From Viscum album (Eukaryota; Streptophyta; Magnoliopsida; Santalales; Viscaceae): DNA of 64,000 nucleotides. The position numbers were made by a program, and so were the translations under genes. Location of the stretch: assembly GCA_963277665.1 (NCBI GenBank), contig OY728120.1, forward strand, positions 428,054,138 to 428,118,137, written 5' to 3'. Positions within the stretch are counted from its first letter, which is position 1. The number at the start of each line of letters is the position of its first letter. Below are positions 37,735 to 49,305 of the stretch, one piece after another. Below the pieces are notes generated by a model, which saw nothing but the letters and a program-made list of their open reading frames with translations, did no database searches and had not been told where the DNA came from.

Positions 37735-38720
37735 CTAGAGTTCCAGTGTAGGGGGGTGGTGAATGGATGGAGACATAGAGGGAACTAAAATATGTGAACA
37801 AATAACATTAGTATTAGAATATACATCATCAAAATCAGAGAATAATGCATCAAATCCATCAGCATACTCAACAGTCATGTCATAATTAGGGTTTACATGA
37901 TCAAAATGAGAATATGATTCCATTTCAAAATCAAATATCAGAGAGTGTTTTCCATTATAAATAGGTGAGGAAGTACGCTTAGACATCAAACTAGAACTAA
38001 TACTCATAATCTCCCTAAGCAAAGGATAATAAAATTCCATGGTCATATTATTTGGTGGGTCAAAATGGAAGATAACAAATGCAGAATGATCCTCTGAGGG
38101 GTAATTCATGGAATCCATAACATTAAATATCAAAACTTCATCCCCAAACTCCATGGAATGTGTACCATTATTGACATTTATGATAGTTTTTATAGTTTTG
38201 AGGAAGGTTATACCTAAGATAATGGGATCATGAGAAATTACCTGATCTTCCTCCATGTTAAGCATGTAGAAATATAATGGGAAGATCTTGTCTCTTACCC
38301 GGACACGCACATCCTCAAGGACTCCCGCTGGATATTCCGTAGCTCTATTTTCCAACTACACCACTACTCTCATCGGCTTTAGCTCACCAACCAGCAAAGA
38401 AGAGAATAAATATTGAGGCTTCAAATTTATGGAAGCTCCCAAATCACAAAGTGCATCAGAATAGTGAAAGTCCCCAATGGTTCATGGGATGGTGATTGTC
38501 CCTGGATCCTTGAACATTTTCGAAATTACTAGAGTTTTTGTAATTAGTGATGACACATTTCTTCCAAGATTTATCCTCTCATTTCCCTTGAGTCCACTTC
38601 GATTGGTACAATGTTCTTTTAAGAATTTCGCATAGCAAGAAATTTTCATAATGGCTATAGGTAGAGGAATGTTGATCTCCACACGCGTGAAAGTGTCCAA
38701 AACCTTCATTTACATTTCTT
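37735..38720 (-). pseudogene. Protease region of element C
   Basis: The region 38482-38709 matches the pre-protease segment of Athila polyproteins (INIPLPIAIMKISCYAKFL). The active site reads ALCDLGASINLKP at about 38434-38445, i.e. DLG in place of DSG, normal in this lineage. After one stop (near 38355) the frame continues TEYPAGVLEDVRVRV, FPLYFYMLNMEED and IILGITFL, the end of the protease fold. The product would cut the polyprotein. Confidence 0.8.
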
Positions 38721-39521
38721 CTTCATTTATATTCTTGGTTTGAACAACCCTGTTTGGAAAAGTAAGGGGTTTAGGAGGAACATCATTAATCTCTTGATTA
38801 ACTTTATCTTTCTCCTTGGATTGCTCATCAGTTGGTATGGAATGCAGCTTCCCCAAATTTCAGGTGAATCCAGGTGGAATGATTGGTGCAGATGTATGTG
38901 TTGTTTGCTTCCCCCTTCTCAATGTTATGGTAGTAACATTCCCGTTAGGATTTGGAGTAGGTTGGGATGGTAGATTTCCATAATTCTTACTAACCAGTTC
39001 ATGGAGGGCAGTGGAAATTTGGCTCATTTGAGTCATCAACTCCCTCAGATCCGAACCTGGACTCTTCAGCTTATTCTATTGATTAAGAAAAAATTTCTTC
39101 ATTAGGTCATCAGTGTTAGAATATAACTTGGGTGGGGAATTCCCTTGTTACTAGTGTGTTAATTCTAGGGCTTCAAATCTCCTTTGGGTCTGTTGGAATC
39201 CCTGCTGGTAAGGGGGAGGCTGTTGGAAGTTCAGTTGAAAAGGGGTCCTTTGTTGTTGTCCAGAGCCATACCTCATGTCCGGTTGATCCTTCCACATTGT
39301 TTATATGTTGGAGAAAATGAATCAAACTTATTTTGGGCATATATCTATTGTTTCTGCTAATATAGTCTCCCTGCGAATACTATTGTGCAATCCTCTATCT
39401 CTTATAGTTGTGGGAAACTGTCAGTTGGGTGGCTTGTCTTAGTGAAAATGACACAAGGCATTGAAGGAGGTGGTTGTGAAGTCTTTTGTGCCAAAACAAT
39501 CTACCTCACCATAGTTTTCAA
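38721..39521 (-). pseudogene. Gag-protease linker of element C, degraded
   Basis: About 800 bp between recognisable gag and protease. Glutamine/asparagine-rich coding flavour can be seen on the minus strand in short frames, but no ordered motif. In Athila elements this part holds the gag C-terminus. Confidence 0.5.
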
Positions 39522-40208
39522 TTATTCCAACATGGTATCAATAAAATGAATTTCTACAGAAGATGGACTTACCTGATGTACTCCCCTGACATGTGGTGTA
39601 CCTCGACTGCCAAATTGTTGGGAGTTTTTGGACATTTTTTCAATCAACGCATGTGAAGCGACTAGTTTCTTGTCCACCAATTCTCCTCCACCTGCAAAAT
39701 CCACCATGCTCCTCTCCATAGGTGTGAGTCCTTCATAGAAGTATTGGATGAGGAGTTTTTCACTGATTTGGTGATTTGGGAAGCTTGTAGACAACTCCTT
39801 GAATCATTAACAGTACTCAATCATTGACTCCCCTTGGGCTTTATTGATCCTAGAGATCTCTTTACAAATAGAAGTGGTCATTGATGCTCAAAAAAATCTC
39901 TCTAGGAAAAGACATTTCAAATCGTTCCAACAAGTTACATCTTTCGGTTGTAAAAAATACATCCAGTCTTTCGTAACTACATAAAGTGAGAATAGGAATG
40001 CTCTTAGTTTGATTTGATCATCAAAAAAATTTATAGGTTTAAGGGTTGAGAAAACCACATTAAATTCATTCAAATGTTTTTTTTCATCACCAGATAATCC
40101 ATGAAACTTTGGATGAAGATAAATTAACCCAGATTTCAATTCAATGTTTGATTCAAGATTCGGGTATGCAATAAAATTTGGTTGATAGTTAATATCTGGT
40201 GCAGCCAA
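39522..40208 (-). pseudogene. Gag of element C
   Basis: Two frames, 39888-40208 and 39522-39794. The first has HPKFHGLSGDEKKHLNEF and LRAFLFSLYVVTKDWMYFL, typical of Athila/Tat gag (F-x-G...E-x-P...H then L-x-x-FP-F-S-L...A-x-x-W). The second has QISEKLLIQYFYEGL and MVDFAGGGELVDK, its downstream part. A frameshift separates them near 39840. Gag makes the particle shell. Confidence 0.78.
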
Positions 40209-40643
40209 TTCTCAAATAGTTCTATTAATTTAATTTCTATTATTTTCAGATATTGGTTCTTGTTTTATGTTGGGATTAGAAGTGTCTCCAATTTCAATGT
40301 TCTTGGACTGGAGAAATTCTCCAACTTTTTGAATGATGAAACTTCCCGTTGACTGAGAATGTCTGATTTGAGCCCTAAGTCTGCGATCAATCTCAGGGTC
40401 AAGATCTAAGAGATCATCAGGATTAGTTCATGTCATAAATCAAATAAAAATGCAAAGTAGGAAAGTGGACCATAGTAAAATAAAAATAAGAAGTTTGAGC
40501 TGATGATCCAAAATGAAATAGAAGAAAATAAAAGTAGATGAAAATAAAATTTCTGATTGGTTAAAGAAGGGAGAAAAATAAAGAGGAAGGGAATAAAATG
40601 TAAAATAAAATAAATACCAATAATTGGTTGAAATAATTGCATG
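40209..40643 (-). other. Leader of element C
   Basis: About 430 bp from the primer site to gag; no supported reading frame (the short hydrophobic frames at 40433-40664 look fortuitous). A degraded gag N-terminus could extend into its lower end. Confidence 0.5.
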
Positions 40644-40663
40644 CCTCCCCAGAAATGGCACCA
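40644..40663 (-). other. Primer binding site of element C (tRNA-Asp type)
   Basis: The minus strand reads TGGTGCCATTTCTGGGGA, four mismatches from the TGGCGCCGTTGCCGGGGA site typical of Athila elements, three nucleotides inside the 5' LTR. Confidence 0.75.
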
Positions 40664-40666
40664 ATT

Positions 40667-42378
40667 TGAAAGAGAACTATCGTGGGAACCCTCAAATGAT
40701 TAGTGGTTTTTAGGGTACTTAGGTGCAGCAGAGTGGCTGACCAAGGTCATTTCTCAAAGGATGAAGTAAATTAAATCAACATCTTAAAGTTATCCTAAAA
40801 ATTAAATATAATATAATTAAAAAACTACTTGAAAGGATGGATTTTGTTTATAGTTTATAAATCTAGGGGATGTTTGCTGGAATAAGATTTTATTTTTTTA
40901 GTATTGAAATGATGTTCGATTAAAATGACACAATGAGTAGATGTTTTTTTAGAAAATATTTAAAAGGTGTAATAGAACTAACTCTACCTATTAATTTACT
41001 TATTAAAAATTATTATTTAAATCAATATCCACGTAATTATTATCCTCCAATTTGTTAACCCTCGATCCATACAAGAGTTAACGTAACGACAAAGATGAAA
41101 TTATTTAAACCCTAGGATTGCTTTGGAACATGCAATCACATCACCATGCTTTGATTGTTGTTCTAAGGTTTGATTATGGTTAATGGTTAGTTAGAGAACA
41201 TATATTTTCTTGAAATTAGGATTATTTGTATTTATGGGTTATATTTCAACTCTAAAAATTTATCTCGTGTGGTGTTGTTTTAACGATTACGATCGCACTC
41301 TCACAATTTACACAAAATCTCGACTTCGCATATTTTTGTGTTAATTGTTCAATTTCTTGATTAGTTTATTATAATTTAAAAAAACAATTCATATATCATA
41401 TTAAGTGAATTAAAGTAGCTCAATGATTCAAAATAATTAAATGAAAATAGTAAAAGATAGATCGATCACTAAGAAAACTACTCTTCCATGGGCGGTGTGG
41501 TCGTCATGGAGACGTTCTGCTTGAGAAAAGGATTGAAAGGGTAGAACCCCATCATATCTCCAATATTGATTCCAAACATATTAAGAAGATTAATAGAAGA
41601 TGAAAAGGGAATAACACAAAAATTAATGGATGAAAAATTGAATATACAAACATGAATGAAAATAAATACAAAGAGGAGGTGGGAGAGGAGAGCATTTTTG
41701 GAAGAGAGGTTTTCATAAATCCTTAATTCATCCAATAGTTGTGAGGGGCTTGGAAGATACACCATTTCAGCCAAAACTTCTTAAATCATCTACCGGACTT
41801 CCCAAAGAGTGAAAAATTCCTTTAAATAGAGTTTGTGAGGGATACGTTTACATAACCTTTTTAAGTGTGAAATGAAAACATGGAAACGTATTTTATTCCA
41901 AGTTTCACCGCATAGTTAGCATCCAAAACGCATGAATTGGATGGCCTTCTATAAGGATTATTTTTTCCTAAGTATGTACCCAAGATTCCCATAATGTTTG
42001 GCCTCAATATAAGACTGGATGGAGAAGATATGTCCTAAATGGTGATGTAATGTCCCCTCTGGATGGTCCTGTCCTGCTTTGTCTTCATGTCCCATTTACT
42101 CCTCTCAAATTCACGATCCATCCCCCATGTCCTGAATAGAATTTGTATCCCATTATGTTAGGAACACATTTAAAACATTTTAAGCCAAAATAATATATAG
42201 AAAAATGTTTATTCCTGATGTACTACAGTATATTTTAAAAGGGTAAAACATGAATTTTCCTTGAATTTTCAAATGAATGATCTAATCTGAAGTATTTCTT
42301 AATTTAACATATTTATCATAATCTGAGGAAATTATGTGATCTATTATCAATAAAATATTCAAAAAAATTGGTTTATCA
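40667..42378 (-). repeat. 5' LTR of element C
   Basis: Partner of 19154-20857, beginning TGAAAGAG and ending in CA on +. Its TATA-like box is at 41821-41828. Confidence 0.88.
41821..41828 (-). promoter_or_regulatory. TATA-like box of element C 5' LTR
   Basis: Minus-strand TATTTAAA, the same block as 20308-20315. Confidence 0.45.
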
Positions 42379-42383
42379 TCCAT
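42379..42383. repeat. Target site duplication of element C, right
   Basis: TCCAT, the partner of 19149-19153. Confidence 0.85.
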
Positions 42384-42985
42384 GTATTACAACAAAGATT
42401 TAGAGATCCTTCAAAATCATTTGTTTCCTTTATCCAAATAGACCATGTACAGCATGGGTCATATGGGTGTTCACAGAAAAATAGTTTTGGAAAATAAACA
42501 TGTATGGCATATAATTTAAAAAAATCTGATAAAACATGATTTCTATTAAACAGTAGGTTCAAATTTGAGTTGAAAATTTCAATTAATTGCTCTTTTAAAA
42601 TACCATAGGTATGTACTAAGAGACTATATTGTAAAACCAAATATAAATAGGTTGAGCAAGTGTCTCCTTCATCATAACCTTTTTCAAAATCATTATATGC
42701 TTGAAAATATTGTGATAAGGTAAAATATTTGAAAATTCCATGAAAATATTTACGTTTTTTGAAAATATAAAAATATTGTAAAAATACGATTTGATTAAAT
42801 ACAACCCTGGATCCACGATGATATCAGGGTATATTGGAGGTGTTTGATATCACAAACAATTGCTTGCAAGTGATTTTTATGTTATTATAATATTCACAAT
42901 CATCCGAACATGACTTTGCAATAATTATTGCAAGAAATTCATCAGGAAGAGATAAAAATGTCATTTGAGATATTCCTCCTTCCAT
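42384..42985 (-). pseudogene. F-box-like gene fragment captured in element B
   Basis: From the ATG at 42985 the frame reads TFLSLPDEFLAIIIAKS, then a C-K/R...LFVISN pattern, matching plant F-box domains (LPDDLL-x-EI...CK-x-F). After a frameshift near 42830 a second part has a short helical repeat feel (YFQAYNDFEKGYDEGDT) and a Cys-rich end (CCTWSIWIKETNDFEGSLNL). This order resembles the F-box family of Arabidopsis At2g35280 (F-box, SEL1-like segment, Cys-rich end). F-box proteins recruit substrates to SCF ubiquitin ligases. It lies 140 bp inside the primer site, where gag would be, so it looks captured. The end of the frame is at 19099-19153. Confidence 0.55.
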
Positions 42986-43106
42986 TTGTAACATACATTC
43001 CTTGATCAAAAATATATATATATAAAACAAGGACTAAACTGAAATAATAGACATAGGGATTAAGCATGTGTTTAATGAAAACTTCTAATCCCTAAAGATG
43101 TCTAAA

Positions 43107-43124
43107 CCGACCTTTGATGCCCAC
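43107..43124 (-). other. Primer binding site of element B
   Basis: The minus strand reads GTGGGCATCAAAGGTCGG next to the LTR, a decayed form of the initiator tRNA-Met complement (TGGTATCAGAG-type). Confidence 0.5.
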
Positions 43125-45412
43125 TATAATGAACTGGCCTTAAAAAATTACATAATATTGAATTAATTGAATAATTCATATTGAGGGTCTTTTTATATTT
43201 AGTTTTTTATATAATTAGGTCATAACATTTACATAAAAACTTTAATATTACATGTAGACCATTCTACTCAGTATCGATTTTTTTCATAAAATAAAAACTT
43301 TTGAGAAAAAAGAATCATGTATTGTTCCATTTTTCATACATCGTGACTTTTCCATGATCCCATCCTTGAACCTTATTCATATTTAAGTCCTGTGGAAAAC
43401 ATTTCAAAAACTTGGGATGAGCATAAAAAGCTTATTAAGGGATATAAAATAATGAATGAATACATTATCCCATCAATAAATACCAAACAATGAAACCATA
43501 CTTTTCAATAAGAATATACCTCATGAAATCATAAGATTTCTGAACAACACATAGAAATTTTTAAACATAAAGGTAACTTACAGCTTAAATATCATACTTA
43601 AGTTGCAGTTATCACAGCTACAGAGGGAGTCACATTTGGAATACCCATCACAGTATATTCCCCAAATCTCTTAGGAGAAATATTAATGTTTACCTCTGTC
43701 ACGTTACCCAATGCATTAGAGAGCTCTCTTGGGCTCACCTGCCCTAGGTTGATCACGGAACCACCTATATACATAAACAATTCCCAATAGCCATAACATA
43801 TTCATAACCCATAAAACAAACATAATGGAAAGATATCAGTGCAATCACAATATATCATTTCAAAATATTGACAAAATAAAAGCATTTATCAAACCATTTT
43901 CAAACCCATTTAAAATATTAAATAAATAGGTTTTTGAATCAAAGTGTCCCATACCCCTTTGAAGATTTTTAATGAAATTTAAATTTCAAAACATTCATGT
44001 CCATATGAATAAATCCTTAAAACCATTTTTAAAACATGGACATTAATGTGAAATATTTCGAAGAATAAACCTTTAAAACATTAAAACGATATTTTTGTTA
44101 AAGAGTTTTTAACAAAATGAGAGACCCTGGAATACCAATAATTAAGGAATAACATTTAATTAGAACATAATAATATCATGAGAATAAATGTATTAATTAT
44201 ATAATATGCTAAAGTACATTAGATACACCATATAAGAGTGAATTGGTGCATATCAACAATGAAGTCTCAATGGAAATGTAAATTTAGACGAAATCCCTTA
44301 TAAAGACAATATCCTTAGATTAAGGATAAATTAATTGCATAATTATGTGTAAAAATATAAATACAACCAATATATGTGGATATTAAGTGTAAAACAATCA
44401 GATGTTATTCAAACATATTCATAGCATGACATAATCAATAAGTAGATGTTTAACCCAAAAATTGAAATTGTGTTAAGAAGTTTTCTTACAGAAATTTGAC
44501 AGCCTAATGGCATCACATTACCATTAAAAAATAATTTGATGTTAGAAAAAAGGATATCTTATCACATGGACATAAAATTTACATCAATAAGGATATAGAA
44601 GAACATATCCTAACATAATTAGATTTAAATTACAAGACATAACAAAAAGACATCTTTTAAAAAGAGGAAGGTGAATGGTTCCCTTACCGATTTGGTAACT
44701 TACGAAACATGCACCACATGAAAGAAAGATCACACACTAAATATTTAAATACCCATAAATTAAATTATATTATGCGAAGAATAAAATCATGGACTATGTA
44801 TCCACCAGAAAAAATGAAATAGGGTCTAATATAGCATGAATCTCACGGAAATAAAAAGTAAGATGAAAAACCCTTACCACGTTGTAATCAATCGAGTCAT
44901 ATGAGAATTGTTAATAAACACTAAATTAACCACATAATACCATTAATATAAATATAATCATGATAATATATTTCAAATTACAGTACACAATACACCACAT
45001 GCAATATATAAGTGCTGAACAACGGAAATCACATGGAATTAAAAGTGAGATAAGAACTCCCTTACCTTGTGTCTGACTTGACATGTATGTTCCTTATTCA
45101 TCCTAAATAATAAACATAAGTTAATTTCTACTTGATTAATATCATTTTAAATGTTTATTATTACTTTTATATCACTTTTAACTTTGAAATAATAGTTAGT
45201 TAATTATTTGATTTCATATCGAACATTTTGTCGATGTTCAGAATTTGAGTTAAAAATGAACTTGTGATAATTACAATTTGTCAATGTGGTCAAAACTCCA
45301 TTTTCTCCAGAATGATATTAATGATTTAGATATCATATATATCATATATATCTGGTTTATATATATATATATAATATTACAAAACATTTGGAGATTAGAA
45401 ATGAAATGCACC

Positions 45413-45448
45413 GTTAATGGAGACTATAAGTCGTACATTCGCATGAAC
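45413..45448 (-). promoter_or_regulatory. Leader stem-loop module, 5' LTR of B, copy 1
   Basis: Outer arms GTTAATG / CATGAAC pair with one mismatch; the core is decayed. Counterpart of 15382-15417. Confidence 0.5.
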
Positions 45449-45606
45449 GCTACTTTGATTTCTATTTAATATTTAATGGAATGAAAAAATTATGATACAT
45501 AGGTATATTATGATTCTAGTGTAATATCATATGATATATATGTAACATAATTTCATTAACTCCATCTTTATATGTTCCATTTATGTCAAGAACAAATCAT
45601 ATCACC

Positions 45607-45636
45607 TTGAGGGGGCCGTAGTCTGCACTTCCTCAA
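45607..45636 (-). promoter_or_regulatory. Leader stem-loop module, 5' LTR of B, copy 2
   Basis: Outer arms TTGAGG / CCTCAA pair perfectly over 6 bp; the inner arm is partly lost. Counterpart of 15576-15606. Confidence 0.45.
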
Positions 45637-46170
45637 ATGAGATTATTAAGTTTACACATATTGGAAGGCATAAAGGTATGTTTGTAAATAAAAATTAAGG
45701 ATTCATATAGAAAAAACATAATATATATCATATATAAATATTGTTTCATAATAATGGCCACTATGAGAGGTGGTAGGAGATAATTGAATAATCATCGCTT
45801 TGTGAGGCATTAGTTTTCCATCCACAGAAACAGTATTTTATTCACCAATTTGATGGAGGTGTGTAAGTTTAGTTTGAATCCATCTCATAACAACATCCTA
45901 CTATATTTAGGATAATGTTGTAGTCATAATATAAAAAAATAAAAATAGTTTATGGGTTAGAGAAGTAAAATAAAACCAAAGAACATAAGAGAAGATGTTA
46001 CCTTTATATCGGGCAACTCCCATTGGTTTGAATCAAAAGGGTTTCTTGAAGAGTTTTATGCCTAAGGTAAGACTTATAGGATGAAGATAGGGATCTTGGG
46101 AGATTATTTGACTAGATTTTTCACAACCCAAATGCCTGAGATGTGTGAGGAAGGAGTTAGAACTGATGGA

Positions 46171-46178
46171 TTTTTATA
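46171..46178 (-). promoter_or_regulatory. TATA box of element B 5' LTR
   Basis: Minus-strand TTATAAAA in GATTTTTATAAGGGAGAGG, aligned with 16144-16152. Confidence 0.5.
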
Positions 46179-47644
46179 AGGGAGAGGATGGGCTCTTTAG
46201 GAATGTTTGAAACAATTATTTTATTATAACCTCATGTTCGGTTTAAAAAGGACAATTATTCATTAATATCAATGTTAAGATGACTCATGGTGGAAATAAA
46301 AAAATCCAAAAATAATTGGACTGGTTTTGGATATTGTTTTAATATTAATAATCTGGTTTATTTAAATCATTTATTAATGAGGTTAATATTGTATCATTAT
46401 TGAGTCATAAATAATTTAATTTATATGATGTCCAAAAATTATAAAAAAAATAAAATGATGTAGTAAATATTATTATATTTCCAAATAATATTTACAGTCG
46501 AATATATATATTACATAACCCCATGTAAAATTTTATTTACTAAAAGATATTTGTTTTTGTCATTTTTGTCTTTACTTTAAATTAATTAATATAAAATACC
46601 ATTATTACTCCAATGTGGCTACATGGGGTCCAAAATTCGACCCAAATATGACCATGGTCGGATATGTATCATAAAATATGATTTGGACACATGTTAGGGT
46701 AATTTAATATTATTATAATATTATATTGTATCCTTACTTATTATTTTTACCTTTTAATCATGGTAAATAAAATATTTACTGACGTAAATATTTAAAATGT
46801 CTAAAAATAAAAATTTACCTATATAAAAAATTTGGACCTACTGATTCCAAATATGGAAACCATTTTTCCATAATCGAAAAACAAAAGTGGCTGAGATTAA
46901 TTTACAATTAATTCCCGCTATTAAAACAAATAGCGTTTTTTAAGAAATCATAACTATGAAAAGATTGACACTTGTTTACGTCAAATTTCATAATGAAATT
47001 ACATCCCATGACCAAAATTAGATTAAATGGTAAAAATATATTCTATTTATCCCATAAAACCAATTAAACAAAATAATATTTCTATATAAATAAATTATAT
47101 TAATAATCACTTTTGAATTAAAATACAGTATTTTTCACTATTCATTAAAAATGAACTTTATTAGAAAAATACCAAAATCCCATCCAAAGTAAATTTTGGT
47201 GTCCCGATTATAAAGAAGAATTTTTTATTGTCAAATAGTACATATAAAAGTGACAAAAACTAGATTTAATGAGGGTTCTCCATTAAAAGGTGGTAAATCA
47301 ACCTCTAAGTGAATATTAGAGAATTTATTCTTAAAATTGAATTCTTTAATTATTTTAAGCCACTAAATTTTATTGGATAAATGGTAAAATATTAAACAAA
47401 CATTTATAATAATATTTTAGTTAGTTCTATTCATTACCTCCAATACAACGAATATGCATTAACTACCATTTAAAATAATAATATTATATTATTAGTGTGA
47501 AACGTAAGATTTCCAAAAACCTATTGTTGCGTATCGGGTATGCCATCGAACATAGCATCCCCTTTAAAGTAGAATTAATATTTAATTCACAAATAGTAAC
47601 AAATATGAAAATTTTCATGTTCATTATTTACCTGGGATGTTACA

Positions 47645-47649
47645 TTATA
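47645..47649. repeat. Target site duplication of element B, right
   Basis: TTATA, the partner of 13076-13080. Confidence 0.85.
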
Positions 47650-48719
47650 TCTTCTCGATTTCTTCTTGATGACTAAAATAAAAAGTAATCTTTTAAAATA
47701 TTACATTATAAAATGCAACAATGATCTTGGTTAAATCCAATGAAATGAAATATACTATAAATTAAAAACAAAGTAAAGATAAAAAAAACAAGAAAAATAG
47801 AATTGTTGAAGTATATATAATGAAACAATGTTGAGAAGTTAATAGTGATGAAAACTATTGGTAATGTAAAAAATAATCATGAAAACAAAAACAAAAGGAT
47901 ACATGGGTGAAAAAGAATTTGATTTATGGGAAACTGGACTTAACTCAATTAAAAAAATATCTACTCATTCATCAGTATTAAAAATATTAGTGATAAAAAT
48001 ATTTGATGAAGTGATTTTAAATAGATAACAACAATTTTGGGGAGAACATTCCTAGTGAAATCTCCTATTGAATTATATATATATATAACACAAGAAATAG
48101 AATACTCAACATAGTGAAAACAATATGACATTCATTTGAATACTCAAGGTTATAAAGATCCACTAATATTCACCTGATGGTTCATTATTTATTTTATAAA
48201 GGATGCTCGTAATGAATCGAAAATAGAAAATTGAATGAAAAAAAATTCTAGAATCCCAATGGAACCCACCTAAATTGTTCAATTTTTGGTGGGGAGTGAA
48301 TTAATTTCCATATACTAAGAACTTATCATTCTATAATTTCATTTTCCAATTATTTATTAGAGAATGTTGAAAATATGAAAAATAAAGTGATCTTGTTAAA
48401 ATAAAAAAAAATTGAATAATATATAAATTAGAATAGGAAAAGAAATTTCAATTCAATTAATTACTGACCATAAAAATTTGCAACTAAAGATGATCATTGT
48501 ATTAAAAAACATTCAATATATAATCCAAGAAAAAATAAAGGAACAAAGAAGAAGGTATAAAGAAATTAGGGAGCTTCTACATCAAGATAAACAATCTCTC
48601 CAAATCCAACTTCATCATTTATACTCTTCTTATGTCCTGTAATAATGTAAAAATAGAATAAAATTCCCTAAATTCTTCTCCCAAACTTCTAGGATAATTT
48701 TTTAAATAAAATCAAATTC
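47650..48719. other. Non-element A+T-rich DNA between elements B and E
   Basis: Mostly A-rich sequence with no supported gene or repeat. It is the right-hand continuation of 11797-13080. Confidence 0.5.
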
Positions 48720-49103
48720 CAAATACAAGAACTGAGCTCATAGTCATCTATTAAGGTCTTATCGATGTCACCACATGGTGAGGCTCACTATTTAACATTT
48801 CCTAACTCTGAATTGAGAAAACATCTACTAAAAATGTCTTCATCTCTTGTATATTTTTCATTAGCTACACACAAGATGATTATAGATGTTAATCCTTTCT
48901 TATATCACATCTCTAAAGCATCTCCAGCAATATTAAATAGCTTTATTACTGATTCAATATTCATGAAGTTAGGATCATGCTCTCTGCCACTTAAATTATA
49001 TTATGAAATAGAAAATTGTGGGATGATAATGAAACCCTATAGATTCAGTCTCATCTTGGAATATTTAATATTTATAAAAGTCAAATTGGATGGCCAGAAG
49101 TAA
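48720..49103 (+). pseudogene. Fragment with weak resemblance to PCNA C-terminal half
   Basis: A 112-codon plus-strand frame from 48765, extendable upstream past a stop. The segment GEAHYLTFPNSELRKHLLKM follows the PCNA pattern [22 protein letters not shown]. Then, as after an internal deletion, ISKASP and SLPLKLYYEIENCGMI follow FTKASP and ELPVVVEYKIAEMGYI. PCNA is the replication sliding clamp. The likeness is by eye over two short blocks. A part resembling the N-terminal half lies on the other strand at 12780-13043. Confidence 0.35.
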
Positions 49104-49300
49104 TACAAACTAGCCTGAATAAATTCATACACATCTCTACTAAACAAATATGATATGTGGTTTTGAAAAAAGTCATAAAATACTTCTTAAAAAATCTTAC
49201 AAGACCTCTTAAATGTCTTATGGAAAAGGAAAAATCATATGAGATGGACATAAATGTCTTATGGAATTGAATTAAATATATTACGGGAAAATATTCTTAT

Positions 49301-49305
49301 GAAAC
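49301..49305. repeat. Presumed target site duplication of element E, left
   Basis: GAAAC directly before the LTR start. The partner would be beyond the right edge, so this cannot be checked here. Confidence 0.4.

Larger units (their letters stand above)
19154..42378 (-). mobile_element. Element C: Athila-like LTR retrotransposon, itself interrupted by element D
   Basis: LTRs at 19154-20857 (1704 bp) and 40667-42378 (1712 bp) are bordered by TCCAT. Both begin TGAAAGAG and end in CA on +. Without element D it is about 10.8 kb. Gag, protease with a DLG active site, reverse transcriptase, RNase H and integrase follow in the order of the family on the minus strand. The primer site matches tRNA-Asp as in Athila/Tat elements. 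All domains carry frameshifts or stops. No env-like frame was recognised between integrase and the 3' LTR. LTR divergence by eye is about 20 in 125 bp. Confidence 0.9.
13081..47644 (-). mobile_element. Element B: non-autonomous long-LTR element, host of the nested insertions
   Basis: LTRs at 13081-17615 (4535 bp) and 43125-47644 (4520 bp) are bordered by the duplication TTATA. After removing nested element C (and through it D) the element is about 11.3 kb with an interior of 2.28 kb (17616-19153 plus 42384-43124). A polypurine tract at 17616 and a primer site at 43124 put it on the minus strand. The interior has no gag or pol; it carries an F-box-like fragment and a SINE-like unit. LTR divergence in a 155-bp by-eye sample is about 20 differences. 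TATA block, primer type, LTR ends and stem-loops ally it to A and D. Confidence 0.88.
43125..47644 (-). repeat. 5' LTR of element B
   Basis: It begins TATAATGAACTGG and ends TGTTACA on +, partner of 13081-17615. Stem-loops lie at 45413-45448 and 45607-45636, a TATA block at 46171-46178. Confidence 0.88.
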
